A program made the position numbers and the translations under genes. From positions 1,302,001 through 1,366,000 of the forward strand of contig NC_070567.1 in assembly GCF_026914185.1 (NCBI RefSeq): a stretch of 64,000 nucleotides of DNA, given 5' to 3'. The stretch comes from Puccinia triticina. Lineage: Eukaryota > Basidiomycota > Pucciniomycetes > Pucciniales > Pucciniaceae. A model generated the notes under the pieces. The model saw only the letters and a program-made list of their open reading frames with translations. It did no database searches and had not been told where the DNA came from. Of the stretch, positions 33,456 through 45,544 are shown in pieces (position 1 is the first letter of the stretch; each line of letters begins with the position of its first letter).

Positions 33456-34246
33456 TGAGGAACTCTTGCCGGTGTTAAGCCGGAAGCAGTTGGGGGAGGG
33501 GAAAGAGAAATGAGAATCTGAGATGTGTATGCCCTCCGGTTATGATTGGCCGTAAATGAGCGCAGTGATTTGTGTAGCGTTGGGGGGGATTGATTTTACG
33601 ACGGCTGGAGATGCGCGTCGGCGGGTTTGTTTTGAGAATGGAGCCGGGGATACTGCTGGCGGGATGTGATCTAAACCAGAGAAGTGGAGGAGATCGGCGT
33701 TGCGGGGAAAATGAACCTTGAAGACGTGTGATACTCAAGATACGGGCAGAAAGCGCCAATACTTATAACTTTGAAATTTTTGATGGAGAACTGAATTTTA
33801 TGGTTCAGAGTGGTCCATGCCGCTCCAAAGCCGGAGTTTGAACTGAACTCAAACCCTGGATCTTGTGACATCTAACAGACAGCTCACCACAACCTAGCGC
33901 GCACGCGCGCGCTACACAGACAAGACAAACAAAGCAAAACAAACCAAACCCTCCTCATCCAAACCCTAACCAACACGAACAAACTGAAAAAGAAAAATAA
34001 CAAAAGTTGAATGAAAAGAAAATTGACAGGAAAACAAAACCGTCAACAAAGAAACAAGGAGAAAGAAGTGAAAAAGGTGGGAAGGGAGAAGACCTGAAAC
34101 GTCTTGAGGATGCGCGCCACGCTGCGCCATGAACCTGAGAAAGTCTTGAGGGCTGAGATCTTGATGTCTTGAGTCTTGACTTCCTCAGGCGCGCGCCATG
34201 CGCGGCAAAATCTTGATCCCTCCGCGTGTACCAAACTGTCCACCAC
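33456..34246 (-). mobile_element. Solo LTR related to gypsy B LTR
   Basis: 791 bp flanked by AACGT (33451-33455 and 34247-34251), interrupting the copia 1 protease/pre-integrase frame. Read on the minus strand it starts GTGGTGGACAGTTTGG and includes CGCGCATGGCGCGCG and many TCAAGAC words, like the gypsy B LTR (773 bp, starting TGTGGTGGTC). Confidence 0.75.
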
Positions 34247-34251
34247 AACGT

Positions 34252-34532
34252 ATTGAAGACTAAATTCGTGGGGCTGGTCAAAGTTGCTTCTTGTCCACGG
34301 AATTTTAGCTGCCATCCCACATTCGTCAGTCTTCCAACCAAGAGGATGACTCCGTCTACGCCAGGGCAATAATATATGTCATCAATCATCACTTTCCCTT
34401 GCTTTGTTGGGATTGTGATTGTCCCCTTGAGTCTGACATCAACGGAGCAATCAGCTACTGCTAGCAATATTTTTCTAGGTAGGTCGTTCGAGTTCTTCAG
34501 TCAAGTTGTAGAGTGATAGAGAACCACTCACA
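34252..34532 (-). pseudogene. Copia 1 protease remnant
   Basis: Minus-strand pieces HVSGSLSLYNLTEELERP and, one base out of frame, ILLAVADCSVDVRLKG, then DDIYYCPGVDGVILLVGRL, are typical of the copia protease-to-integrase linker. The catalytic DSGA region is missing, probably lost where copia 3 inserted. Confidence 0.7.
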
Positions 34533-37500
34533 TGAGAGATGATCAGATAGATGCTAACGCTCTATTTCGCAATCCTAGACAGAACCGTTGAAGACACGCA
34601 GACCAAAAACGCCAATACCACTCAAAGAGCAGGAAGCAATATTGGTAAGAGTTTTGAGTTCCAATAATGGAAAAGGCTAAAGCGAAAACAAGGAGCAAGG
34701 AGCTGATGCAACGTGTCTATTCTTGTAGACTGCGTTGCGTTGCTACTTCACCAATTGGCCGACGCCGAGTGAAATCACTCAGGTCTCAAAGACCAGTCAA
34801 AGTAAGGCTTGAATGAACATTCAGGAGAGATCAGAGAGATGGCATGAGCTAACGACAAACGTCACTCATGACAGGTCGTCGACAGCCAGCGCAAACTTCC
34901 TCTAAATTAAATCTCAATCCTTAATCTCAAGTAGAGAGCGGCTCTGTTCCTGCTCTTAGGTACATTCCCTTACTTTATTCTTCTCAAGTTATTATTCTTC
35001 ATATCAGAAAGCTATTGTACATAAACATAACTACTTAGTCTGACAAAAAATGAATACTCTTAGCTCCTTGAATTCTTTCAGAATTACAGTCTTGAGCTAC
35101 GAACACTACCTCAGAACCCAGGGAATAAGAGCAGGATTACAGGATGGCCGATTTGGATAGTGACTCCAGCGAATCGTCTCTCGGCAGAAAGCCCACGATG
35201 AAAGTTCCCAAATTCACGGGAGAGAACTTTGAAATATGGGAGAAAAAGATTCAAATGGTCCTAGCTGAATTCAATCTGGAGCATTTCATTGATAATCCAC
35301 CCTTACCCGATATGACAAGGAGAACCAAAAGCAAATCGCAAAAGGCAGCAAATCTCCTCTGCGCTAATCTCACGGACGGGGTCTTCAATACAATAGTGAA
35401 GAAGGGTAATTCTAACAACCCATACGAGCTCTGGCAGATGTTTAAATCAGTGTACGCCTCCGACTCTATTCTAGCAAGTTACGAAGTTTGGGCTAGATGG
35501 GAGGATACCCAGTTTAACGACGATATGGCGGCATACATCACTGGGATTGAAGAGTGTCTAGCCAAATTTGACTTACTCGGCATGATAGTTCCGGACTTTG
35601 TTATCTGTTGTAGCATAATCAGCTGCATCACGAAGAAGAGGCCTTTTCTCATGCAAAGCCTCTTCGGTTACTTAAACTCGCTTGGGAAGCCCAAGTATGT
35701 TATCAATTGACTACGTGAAGTAGGACGTTTCGAGCGGACAAACAAACGCAAAGCGACAGAACCGGCGACAGTCAATTCTTCTTCTACGGCGCTTGTTGCC
35801 GGCATCGGAGGACACAGAGCTAAGAAAAAGCGACCATACACGGCAATCACCTGTCCGGGAAACAAGCACAATCCCGAGTCTAACCACACAGAAGATAACT
35901 GCTGGACCATTCATCCTGAAAAGTACAAGGAGCACCTGGAAAAACAGAAAGAAAAGCGGGAAAGAGAGAAGAAGAAAAGCTCGAACTATCACACGACTGC
36001 GGAAAAATCTGTCGCAGACATGAAGGGCGAGAATATTTGACCTTTGTTTAGCTATCTTTCAGGTGTTGATGGTGCAAACGCACAGACCACAATCCTCGAC
36101 TCCGGGGCAAGTAACCATATGCTTACCTCTCTTGGCTACTTCAAACAAACCTGTCAGGTGCGCATTGACATTGTGACAGGGAGCGGCTCCGGTGAACTTG
36201 TGGCCACGGCTCGAGGCGACGCGATTCTGCCACTCGCGAACGGAGGATCGTTAACACTAAAGGACGCACTCTTCGTCCCTAACCTCACCAGAAATCTGGT
36301 ATCCTTTGTGCAGCTCATGAAGACGAAGGCGTTCATTCAACAAGGTGCCGATGGATTCGCTGTGAAGATTGACGACGGTCAAGCGTTTGGAGTTGATGTC
36401 AGCAATGATCTCCTCGAGATCAAGGGAGTTTTGGATCCGGTGAATCTAGCGGTCGGTTTGATGACGACGAACGCAGGCAAGACATCCGACTTCGTCAAAT
36501 GGCACATCAGGCTGGGACACGCTTGCTCATCGAGGATTGCGACTGCAGTTTCATCTAAACTCAATCTGGTGAAGACCCATGCGTGTGACGCGTGCATGAA
36601 AGGGAAGATAACTCGTTTACCCTGTAAAAGCCACTTCAAAGCAGCTGCATCTCCACTTGAAATAGTGCATGGTGACCTAGTAGGCCCAATCTCGCCTTCC
36701 ACGAATGGAGGCGCATGGTATTTTCTTACTCTAGTCGATCAATACATGGGCTACATTCACACGGTCATTCTTAAAGAGAAAAGTCAGGCAGAAGAGGCAA
36801 TCAGGAACTTCAAGACCTTGTTTGAGAACCAAACGGGAAACAAGCTGAAGAAGTTGGTCACTGACAGTGGTGGCGAATTCTGCAACAACACGCTGGGTGA
36901 ATTACTTCAAGAAGCAGGGATTCAACACCATGTCTCGCCGCCGTACACGCCGCAAAATAACGGGCTAGCGGAGAGGGCGAATAGGACAATCATCGAAATG
37001 ACTAGGTGCATGATTCTGCAATCTAACCTAGCGCCTGAATGGTGGGGGGAGGCGGTGAAAACCGCTACAGCAACAACAAACTGCTTACCCTTGCTGTCCA
37101 GAAGCAAGAAATCGCCTGTTGAGCTTCTCTTCAAGACTACGCCCAACATGGACTTCTTTCAACCCTTCGGCTGCCGGGTTTGGATAGTCAAGCCGAAGCA
37201 ACACCGGACTGAAAAATTTGGTCCTATCTCCTGGGAAGGCGTGTTGATAGGTTATGAAAACGACTATTCTTCCTATAAGGTCTGTCGGCTCAATGACAAA
37301 CAGATCCTCACGGTTAAGCACGCACACTTTGATGAACAAATCTTTCCGGAGTGTGCGGCGCTGCGACGGAGCCTAAATGTAGTCAATGGCAAGCGTCTTC
37401 CGGTATTCAACGCTGAAGACTGCTTGCCATTCCAAGAAGGAGTAGAGGACGTGGATGTGGATATGGCTGCTGATGAAGAGGAAGACAAAGCACTCAAGTT

Positions 37501-40081
37501 GGACAATATTATCCATAATCTGCGTGCCAATAAGCCGGAAGGGGAGCGCAATGTCAACAAGGACTTGCCAGCAATCACCGATCCTGCCTGCGCATCTAGA
37601 CCAATCATCGGAGGAATTGATCCGCGAAACATTGTGGAAGGGAAGCAAGAAAGAAGACAAGCCTACACTATATCTGTCTCCATCGAGCCCAAAAATCACA
37701 AGCAGGCAATGTTGTGTCCAGAAAGCCTCAACTGGAAGGAAGCTGAGCTCAAGGAAATCAGTAACATGAAGAAGCACCAAGTTTGGATTGTACGGGTGCG
37801 AGTCGAAAGCGACAATCCAATCCCTTCGACATGGGCATATTGGAAGAAGCTTGGGTCAGAAAATCAGGTGGTTGAGTTCAAGGCGCGAATATGCGCGCAA
37901 GGCTTCAGACAGGTACATGGACTCAATTTTGAGGCGAAGTACGCACCGACAGAAAAACCGGCCTCGCTTCGGTTCTTGCTTTCTTTTGCGGTCAACAACG
38001 GCTTTCAGATTCATCAACTTGACGTGCGAAGTGCCTTTCTCACTTGCCCGCTAGAGGACAAGGTGACGCTGCTGCCTCCTCCGGGGCTTGACTGTCCTCC
38101 CAATTTGGTTCTGGAACTAAAGAAGGCAATCTATGGCCTGAAGCAGGCTCCGCTGGTATGGTACAAGCGTCTTTCATCGTATCTCATCAAGCTAGGCTTC
38201 AAAGCTGCGCTATCGTATCCGTGTGTGTTCTGGAGACCGACTGCAGCGGGGAAACCAGCAACTTGGATATTTGCGCACGTTGATGATTTAGTCATCATTA
38301 GCGACAAACCTGAAGTTTTCAAGGCCGAGATGGAGCTCAAATTTGACATTAAATACATGGGGCAAGCCGAGTTTCTTCTTGGAATGAACATTGACCGGTT
38401 TGACGATGGCTTGCAAGTGAATCAAACTCAGTATATCGACCGTAAGCTGCAAGAGTTCAATCTAGAATCCATGCATCCGGCATCGTGCCCTCTGAACCCG
38501 CGTGAATATCTCAAAAGAGCGACGGAGGCGGAGATACAAGCATTCAGAAATCTAGGCGTAAACTACAGGGCGCTAGTTGGTTCTCTGAACTACCTTAGCA
38601 TCTTGACTCGACCGGACATAGCATACGCGGTTAGCACGCTGTCCCAATATCTTGAAAGTCTGGGCATCAAGCATTATCAAGCAGCGGTGCAAGTTTTTCG
38701 GTACTTGAAAGGCACTAGGGAAATAGGTCTAACTTACATCAGACAAGAAGGTGCAAAAGTGCAAGCGTACGTTGATTCAGACTGGGGCAACTGCCCTGAC
38801 ACCAGGAGATCCACCACCGGCTATGTTGTGCAATCGGGGAATCACTTAATCAACTGGAAATCCACGAAGCAGACAACAGTTTCTTTGTTGACCATGGAGG
38901 CGGAATACAAAGCTTTTTCCGACCTAGGATGGGAACTAGCATGGGTTGCCAACCTAGCGGATGAAACTCGCATATATCCTAATCTAATGGGCATCAAGGT
39001 CTACATCAACAATAGAGGGGCGCTCGACTTGGCAAAGAGTGAGACGTCACAAAATGGATTTCGGACAAAGCACATGTCAATTCGGCTACACTTTTTCAGG
39101 GAGCTAATTGCGGCGCATCTAATTGTGGTGTTGTACGTCAAGACAACTGAAAATTCAGCGGACTTCCTCACAAAGCCAACCGGAAGAGCCACCATAAAAA
39201 AGTCTCTCTCGAAACTATTGGTGGTCCAAGCATCGGAGTCTGCTTCGCATCTTACGACTCAAAGCAAGGAAGGCTGTGAGAATACCAGCTTAGGGGAACA
39301 GCGCCTAACTCATAAATTGAGGAAGACACCGGGAACTAAATTAGCTGCGGAATCTGGTAAGCAAAAGCAAACCATTTCCGCAGTCCAAATCAGCGCCGCG
39401 GGTGTCGTGAAACTGAATTCATCTTTTGATGTCAGCAGGTCCGACGCACGTGAGCAGCGAGATTAGGCTTACGGAAAATCCTGGCTCCCAATCTCTCATC
39501 ACGAGAATCTCAGCAAGCACCAAAGTTAAGCGGCTGCAGAGACTCGAGATGAGATGATCAGATAGATGCTAACACTTTATTTCGCAATCCTAGACAGAAC
39601 CGTTGAAGACACGCAGACCAAAAACGCCAATACCGCTCAAAGAGCAGGAAGCAATATTGGTAAGAGTTTTGAGTTCCAATAATGGAAAAGGCTAAAGCGA
39701 AAACAAGGAGCAAGGAGCTGATGCAACATGTCTATTCTTGTAGACTGCGTTGCGTCGCTACTTTGCCAATTGGCCGACGCCGAGTGAAATCACTCAGGTC
39801 TCAAAGACCAGTCAAAGTAAGGCTTGAATGAACATTCAGGAGAGATCAGAAAGATGGCATGAGCTAACGACAAACGTCACTCATGACAGGTCGTCAACAG
39901 CCGGCGCAAACTTCCTCTAAATTAAATCTCAATCCTTAATCTCAAGTAGAGAGCGGCTCTGTTCCTGCTCTTAGGTACATTCCCTTACTTTATTATTCTT
40001 CATATCAGAAAGCTATTGTACATAAACATAACTACTTAGTCTGACAAAAAATGAATACTCTTAGTTCCTTGAATTCTTTCA
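34533..40081 (+). mobile_element. Ty1/copia retrotransposon (copia 3)
   Basis: LTRs are 34533-35080 and 39550-40081 (548 and 532 bp, nearly identical), beginning TGAGA and ending TTCTTTCA. They enclose a single gag-pol frame with only two stops, so the element is fairly young. No target duplication is visible, and sequence of the host copia 1 between gag and protease seems to be missing, which suggests a deletion at insertion. Confidence 0.9.
35144..39466 (+). pseudogene. Copia 3 gag-pol with two in-frame TGA stops
   Basis: One register from the ATG at 35144 to 39466 is interrupted only by TGA at 35708-35710 and 36038-36040. Domains in order: gag (KVPKFTGENFEIWEKKIQ), knuckle-like CPGNKHNPESNHTEDNC, protease LDSGASNHM, pre-integrase LGHACSS / CDACMKGK, integrase core (GDLVGP, TDSGGEF, PYTPQNNGLAERANR), RT (QLDVRSAFLTCPL, YGLKQAPLVWYKRL, FAHVDDLVIIS) and RNase H (YVDSDWGNCPDTRRSTTGY, LLTMEAEYKAFS). 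Protease, integrase and RT catalytic residues are all present. A C-terminal extension of about 75 residues follows RNase H. Both stops may derive from CGA codons. Confidence 0.9.
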
Positions 40082-41916
40082 AAAGTCAATTACTCTTTCC
40101 GAACGGCCGCTCGGGGGGAAGGTAGTTTGACCCCGGTGCATTGTGACCATCTGGCGGCGGTCCTATAGCACCCGACTCAACATACTCCCAAAAAAGACGA
40201 CAATTGTTATGCCAGTGACCGTCTTGCTTACAGTAGTGGCAGCAAATGCCCCACTTCCCTGCCAGGTGGTTGGTGAGGGGATATCCACGGTAAGCCAACG
40301 CTTTCTCGATTGATAGGTTTGGCTTAGGATGGTTGGCAGTCAGTGCGCTCTGTTGGTTTTGGCCGGTCTTTTGCTGCTGTCCGAAGTGCGGGGAATTGCG
40401 CTTGTGAGGTGGCGCATACCTTCCTGTCATCAACCTGACCGCATTCACCGCGTCTAAGTCCATCGGGGCGTATGAATTGTCCAGACTTTGGGAGGCCTTG
40501 GTTTGAGACTTGCCAGACGCAGCTTGGATCACCGTCATAACATCGTTGAAAGTCGCATCTTTGGTGGCTTCCAGCTTCTGACTAACCATGAATTCAAAAG
40601 TCTTCACATCAATGCCAACCGGAGCTGTAAAGCTGCTCTGGAGTAGGAGGCCTCCAGCTTCTTCCCACAAGATCTTGAGCTGAGTCATTTTGTCAGCGGT
40701 GGGTTACTCCGGGGAAGATGTGAATCCACTCGATGGAAGTTTACTGGGATAATCCAGTGGCTCCGAGTCGTAGATGGGGTTGAATCTGATCCAAAGAGTT
40801 TACACCCAGCCGGTGATAAGTATTTGAGACAGTCAGGCTTGAGTTTCCAGAAAGTGATTTGTTGATATGAGGGAAGCTGGCTATTTGAAGTAGTGATGTG
40901 TTGATGTATCTTCAAATAAAGAGGAATGAATAAAAGATGTTTATTATGTTCTTCTCTTCTGAAAGTCTGGGGAACAAGAGAGTTTGAGGAGTACAACTCA
41001 TATATCAGGCTTCTTGAGTTTGACTAGATACAAGCATATATATGCTATGTCAATAATAAAATCAGAGAGTGTGAAATGTAAAGAAATGAGTGAAATAAGT
41101 GTGAAACTTGGAATAATTGCAGACAGTATAGCAAAACAGAAAATTGGCAAGTTAAGGGGTAACTGGGTTTTGCTTGCTGGCTGACACATTTCGGTCCACA
41201 CCTTGCTCCAATTCGCAAGGTTTACATCTGTCCCCGGTGATTGATCACCAATTAGTTCGGCAAACTGGTTGATGACGTCTAGTTTATGCTGTCTGTCCGA
41301 CCTGTCGCATTGGTTAATTCTTGAGCTGTGTGAATATGACCCACGGGCTATCAGAGTTAAAACCGTCCACGATGTCTGACAGAGTCGTCTCAATTGTTGA
41401 CCGCAATAAACAAGCGATGGCTGCCTGATCTTTTGCCGACCACAACACAAAGTTCGCCTCGAGCTCGGTAAAGGTCCCTTAATTTTGGAAGACATACTTC
41501 AGCGTCCGGTTGATTTCGCGGTCCCAGACTTTGAAGTTCGCTTTTCCCTTCGCGAGGCGAGTCTTCTTGGGATTGTGCATGTAATGGAGGTCCAGCGGCT
41601 TCTTATGGAAGCTCTGGATTACGCTGTTCACTCCTTCGGCTTGCGGGACTGGGCGGAGGTGACTGGCATTGTTGAGCAAGCCTTCAAGACGCTGTAGTTC
41701 ACTTTTTAGATGAAAGTAGTCTTCGGCCGATGGTGCTGCCGCCATTACTACTGAAGTCGAGGTTGAGGGTACTGGCTGGTGGTTGTTTTTGTAGTACGTT
41801 CGAGTTTTCTCTTCAAATTCTTTGATTGCTTCAAGTCTCTCTTTTTCTTCAATGTCTCTTTCTCTTCGTTGTTTCTCTAGCGTTTCTTCTATCGCTTTCT
41901 CTCGAATCTCTTTCAA
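40082..41916 (-). pseudogene. Copia 1 gag, broken
   Basis: The minus-strand 41916-41479 part is Glu/Arg/Lys-rich coiled-coil sequence followed by the gag core (KANFKVWDREINRTLKYVFQN), then a stop. Frames after that give DQAAIACLLRSTIETTLSDIVDGF and DVNLANWSKVWTEM. After the solo LTR the frame 40688-40086 continues (TQLKILWEEAGGLL...) with a zinc knuckle CHYCKQDGHWHNNC. Stops and shifts show that it is dead. Confidence 0.8.
40691..41186. mobile_element. Solo LTR, 496 bp
   Basis: It begins TGTCAGCGG and ends GCTGACA, flanked by the 5-bp duplication CATTT (40686-40690, 41187-41191). It splits the copia 1 gag frame. The interior is AT-rich and noncoding. Family unknown; the TGTCAGC ends resemble the gypsy A and C LTR ends. 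Confidence 0.75.
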
Positions 41917-41997
41917 TTTACATCCTCGACTGACTATTCAATTGTGGTCTCCCGAACTGTGGACTCAGATACCAAATAGCAGAACCGGCTTTTAACC

Positions 41998-42248
41998 TAT
42001 AAGACGCTCAGGGAGCGAATGCAAATCTGACGACAAGAGATGCGTCGCAGATTGGTCAGCCTTGCTTGGTATCGTGTCCAACCTTGGTGAGGAAAAGGTT
42101 GGAACCGGTACCGGCGAGCTGAGTTAGACTAGGTACAAGGCGCAGCCGCAGTATGCAAGTATGTACAAAATATTTGATACATGCATATAGTGATGGATAA
42201 ACTCAGGATCAAGTAAGTTTACCATCTTGGCTGTCCTGTCCTCTAACA
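41998..42248 (-). repeat. 5' LTR of copia 1
   Basis: 251 bp matching 18630-18821 plus 20992-21041. It shows the uninterrupted site of the Mid1-bearing insertion (GCATATAGTGATGG). Its outer end has a short extra segment absent from the 3' LTR. Confidence 0.88.
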
Positions 42249-42253
42249 AGGGG

Positions 42254-44297
42254 AATCTTGAGGTGAGATGAGAGCAGAAGGAAGAACGATGAAGCCAAAA
42301 AATGAATAAGGAGAATATTTGGAAAACCAGTTTGATTGGTTTTCAGAATTTTTTTTTAATTGAGTCCGGACGTCCTGAAGAACGAGTCGGACTAACCATT
42401 TTCAGATATTTTCAAAATATTTCTGGAACCACCTGAGGTGGTTTTAAAAATATTTTGGAAACCAATTTGGTTTGAAAAATATTTCCAGAACCATTTGAAA
42501 TGGTTTTGGAAACCATTTGGATGCTCCTTCTCTCACGGTACGGTTTTTGGGACCTTTTTGGCAACAGAATTTGTCCACAAACCAGATTCAGACCAATTTG
42601 GTTCTGAAAACCACTATCCAATCAATTTGGTTTTGATAACCATGCCAAAAACCTTTGGTGCACCCGTGGTGTAGGTTGTAGACATAGTAGATATAACATT
42701 TGCCTGTCAAAGGTATGTTGTATGTACTTGCAGACTGACACCTACAAACATTTGGGGTTCTCAAAGTTGCCACATAGCAGCATATGTCATGAAAACATAC
42801 AACCTTATTTGCAGGGAGTGTCAAATGCTTCCCTGCAAAAACGGTGTGTATGGCAGTATCTCACATTTGTATGTTTTCAACTTTTTTTGCGCACAATAAT
42901 TTTAACGATCAATGTACGGAAACTTCTTTGAAAGACTGGCTGAGAAATCGAACACGTAAGGTAAACTATTGATGAGGTCCATGCATGTAATGTCGTGTGA
43001 GTGGGAACCAAAGCGCGTACTCCATTTACGACTGATGGCCTTAATGTTTGCATTCATGAGTTCTTTCTGTTTCTGATCTTCGATTTTTGCGGAGTAAGTA
43101 ATATGGGTAAGTGCTTTTGCATAAGTCAGAATCTTGGCTTGCACATAAACGAGGGCTTGTTTTTCAGCTGCCAGATCAGCCATCTGCGTCAACACATCGT
43201 TGATCAGTCGGTTCAAATCTGGAGATGTTTCTGTTTCCTCTTTCCCTACATCTTTGTTGAACTGATTAATCAGCTCTTGAGCTAAGATGTTTTCTTTGTA
43301 AAACTTTTCGATTGTAGCTGGCGGTTTTGGATCATTCTTGTCACCAGCTTCACCCCTTAGGAACGATTTGCAACTGGTTCTCGACGAGTCTTCAGAAGTA
43401 AGGATTTTTTTTCGAATACATTATTTCAGCTGTTTTATATGAAACGGCTGCCAAAGTGGTAAAAACTATGTGCGAATGCAAGTGAGTGGGGTCACGTACA
43501 CATCCTGTCTACGAAAAAATTCAGTTCCTCTACTTCAGCTTCATTGATACGGTTTGCTTCAGGATTTCTGGTCCAGCTCGGTTTGCCTGTGAAATCAACT
43601 TCCTTGTGAGATCGAAACCCCTGCACGAGTTGTATTCAGCACTTTTTGACTTACTTTTTCGTTTTGCTTGTAGCCCTGGAAGACATCCTCGACTTGATGA
43701 TCCTTCCTCTTGCATATCTAGAGCAATCAACGGGGATCAATTCATAGTCAGCGCGGTCCAGGGTAGATAGACGGATAGGATTGAGTCGCTATGTATTTAA
43801 ATTCCAAAAGAAGTCGGAAACATTGACCAGAACTTACCTAGCGTGAATGATCTCGCCGCTCTCATATCTAGCGGGGCATCAGTGTCATAGTCTGTCAGCT
43901 GTACAAGCCTGGAATATTTAGCCCGACAAGGAAGGAGATGGGCAAGTAGGAGCGTGCAGCGCAGGAGATACTTCGAGTTCATGGCTGCTGTCTGGGGAGT
44001 TGAAAAGGTGGTTCACGAGGCTGAAGATTGGGAATCTCACGAGGCGCGGTCGGTTTATGGTTGAGACGGAGGAAACAACAACCGCGCCAACGAGTTCTTT
44101 ATAACACTCGCTTTGCCCGATCCTGAAACACCTCCGATCAAGGGGCTTGTGTCAAGCTAGTGTCTGAGATCGAATTCGGATTTGGAGCTACCCCCACACT
44201 CTTTTCCTGGACGCATGTCCAGAGCTGTATATAGCTTAGCCTTATTTTCAAAATTTACAAAACTTGTCTTCATAAGTTGAGGGACGTTATTCCCGTC
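42254..44297. repeat. Segmental duplication, copy B, right part
   Basis: Matches 145-1670 of copy A. Copy B has two extra insertions. About 42315-42665 is AT-rich with many AAACCATTTGG / CCAAATGG words in both orientations. About 42751-42885 has an inner hairpin GCAGGGA...TCCCTGC and outer inverted GAAAACATACAA / TTGTATGTTTTC. Both lie downstream of the gene. Confidence 0.88.
42902..43982 (-). CDS. Putative secreted protein, four exons (copy B)
   Basis: Proposed exons are 43982-43838, 43717-43655, 43586-43500 and 43389-42902, with introns of 120, 68 and 110 nt, identical in position and size to copy A. The product is 260 residues with the same type of signal peptide (MNSKYLLRCTLLLAHLLPC). 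Compared with copy A, the spliced frame keeps conservative changes (for example EAELKELN versus EAEVEELN). It also has whole-codon indels: 2-3 residues after the signal peptide and 8 residues in the last exon (an insert around QMADLAAEKQ). Exon 2 ends at a perfect GTAAGT donor. This pattern indicates that both copies were under coding constraint after duplication. The copia 1 nest ends about 650 bp downstream of the stop codon. Function unknown. Confidence 0.72.
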
Positions 44298-44389
44298 GAC
44301 TTCGAATAAATCTGGAATCCCAGAATTTGCAGGGGAATCTGGAATATGGAACACTGGATAACTTCAGGGAGCTTCAGGGCCTGAGATTT

Positions 44390-44930
44390 CATGTTTGCTT
44401 ACCGGGAGCGCAGTGGGAGGTGGGCCGAGTCCAAGGCACGGTAATAGTGCAGACAACCGGCTGCGTTAGCGCGCGGAGAAACGCACGCGGCCTCGCGCGC
44501 CACGAAGCCCGGACCCGCACCGGGCTGAACCCAAACCTAGTTGGTCGGGACTCAACCGGTACCAGTTGGAAATAATCGTCCCGAAACCAACTCACTCAGC
44601 CAATCGCCGATCTAGATCTGCCGCAGCAAGATAAATTTCGCCCTCACCCGCCCACCCAGTTGAGGGTCCCGCCCACCCGCCGGGCTCAGACCTTTGTGCT
44701 TGGTACTCCCACAGAAGGAGGATCCTAAGTCTCACCAAAGACATGATTCTCTCCTTCAGACACTCTCACCTTCAGCCACCTCCTCCGGTGACCGCCGCAG
44801 AGCAGTGAAAGAAGGGAGAAGGAGGAAAGCCACCTTTAACCCACACTTGGGTGACTTGGGGAGCTATACGGATAACTCCCGGGCCAGCGTAGGTAACTGT
44901 GAGCTAAGAAATAACTAGCTAGAATATCAA
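44390..44930 (+). mobile_element. Terminal fragment or deletion derivative of DIRS-like element 2 family
   Basis: The left half (TGCTTACCGGGAGCGCAGTG, GGTGGGCCGAGTCCAAG) matches the left end of the element at 23756. The right half (GGGCTCAGACCTTTGTG, ACTTGGGTGACTTGGGGAGC) matches its right end around 32686-32900. The coding interior is absent, so this is either an internally deleted non-autonomous copy or a joined terminal repeat. Confidence 0.65.
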
Positions 44931-45544
44931 GTTAGTGAACAATTAAAACAAATGATTATGGAAGAAGAAACAACTTTCTTCACCCCAAATGAATGGCGGA
45001 ATCATGGGAGTAGATTGGACTGCGAAATCTGAAATCTGTTGGCTTGGATCTGGATTTCCAGATTGACAGGAAGTCCTCCAGTGGAGGACTTCCCGTCATT
45101 CTGGGAACTCTGATTTTTCCATATTTTGTGGGGAAATCTGGGCTCAATCGTCCCAAATCCTAGATCTGCCTAGATTCCCCTGCAAAATCTGGGTTTCCAG
45201 ATTGGCGGGAAGTCCTCACCCAACCCATCCAACACCAAGCTTATTCAACAAAGCCTCTCTGGAGGGGGGCCCCGCAGGGTCTCTGTCGCACAGAGAGGCT
45301 GGCCCCCAAGCGTTGAGCTTTGGTGTGAATCTTGACGCGCCTGGCCCTAAGGCTTGGCCAACCCCCAATTTTCACTATGTAAATCCCTTATTACACATCA
45401 AACAATGCCCAGGCAGGCTCATGAGTGGGACGGCCTTGAAGCCTAGCTTCTTGCGCAGGCAGTCAGACATCCAACATCCATCAAAACCCTTGTGGAGCTG
45501 CTGGACATGCTTGCAAAAAACATGCCAAGCTTGTTCCAGTGGTG
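44931..45544. other. Noncoding stretch with palindromic repeat
   Basis: No gene is recognised. At 45055-45105 there is an imperfect 47-bp dyad centred on GGAAGTCCTCC/AGT/GGAGGACTTCC, flanked by CCAGATTGAC and GTCATTCTGG. A third arm copy is near 45200, and related sequence near 2150. 45255-45300 can fold (GCCTCTCTG / CAGAGAGGC). Confidence 0.5.

Larger units (their letters stand above)
18630..42248 (-). mobile_element. Ty1/copia retrotransposon (copia 1) containing a nest of insertions
   Basis: The AGGGG target duplication is at 18625-18629 and 42249-42253. Copy A gives the empty site. The 5' LTR (minus strand) is 42248-41998. The 3' LTR is 21041-18630 and holds the Mid1-bearing insertion. 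The LTR begins TGTT on the minus strand, and a run of G precedes the 3' LTR as polypurine tract. Gag lies at 41916-40082, protease at 34532-34247, pre-integrase/integrase at 33455-33033, and integrase/RT/RNase H at 23753-21042. All parts are mutated. It is the oldest member of the nest. Confidence 0.9.

Noticed and set aside
34523..40091. Target-site duplication for copia 3
   Set aside because: Bases flanking the two LTRs (TCACA and AAAGT) do not match at any plausible LTR boundary, so none is claimed.
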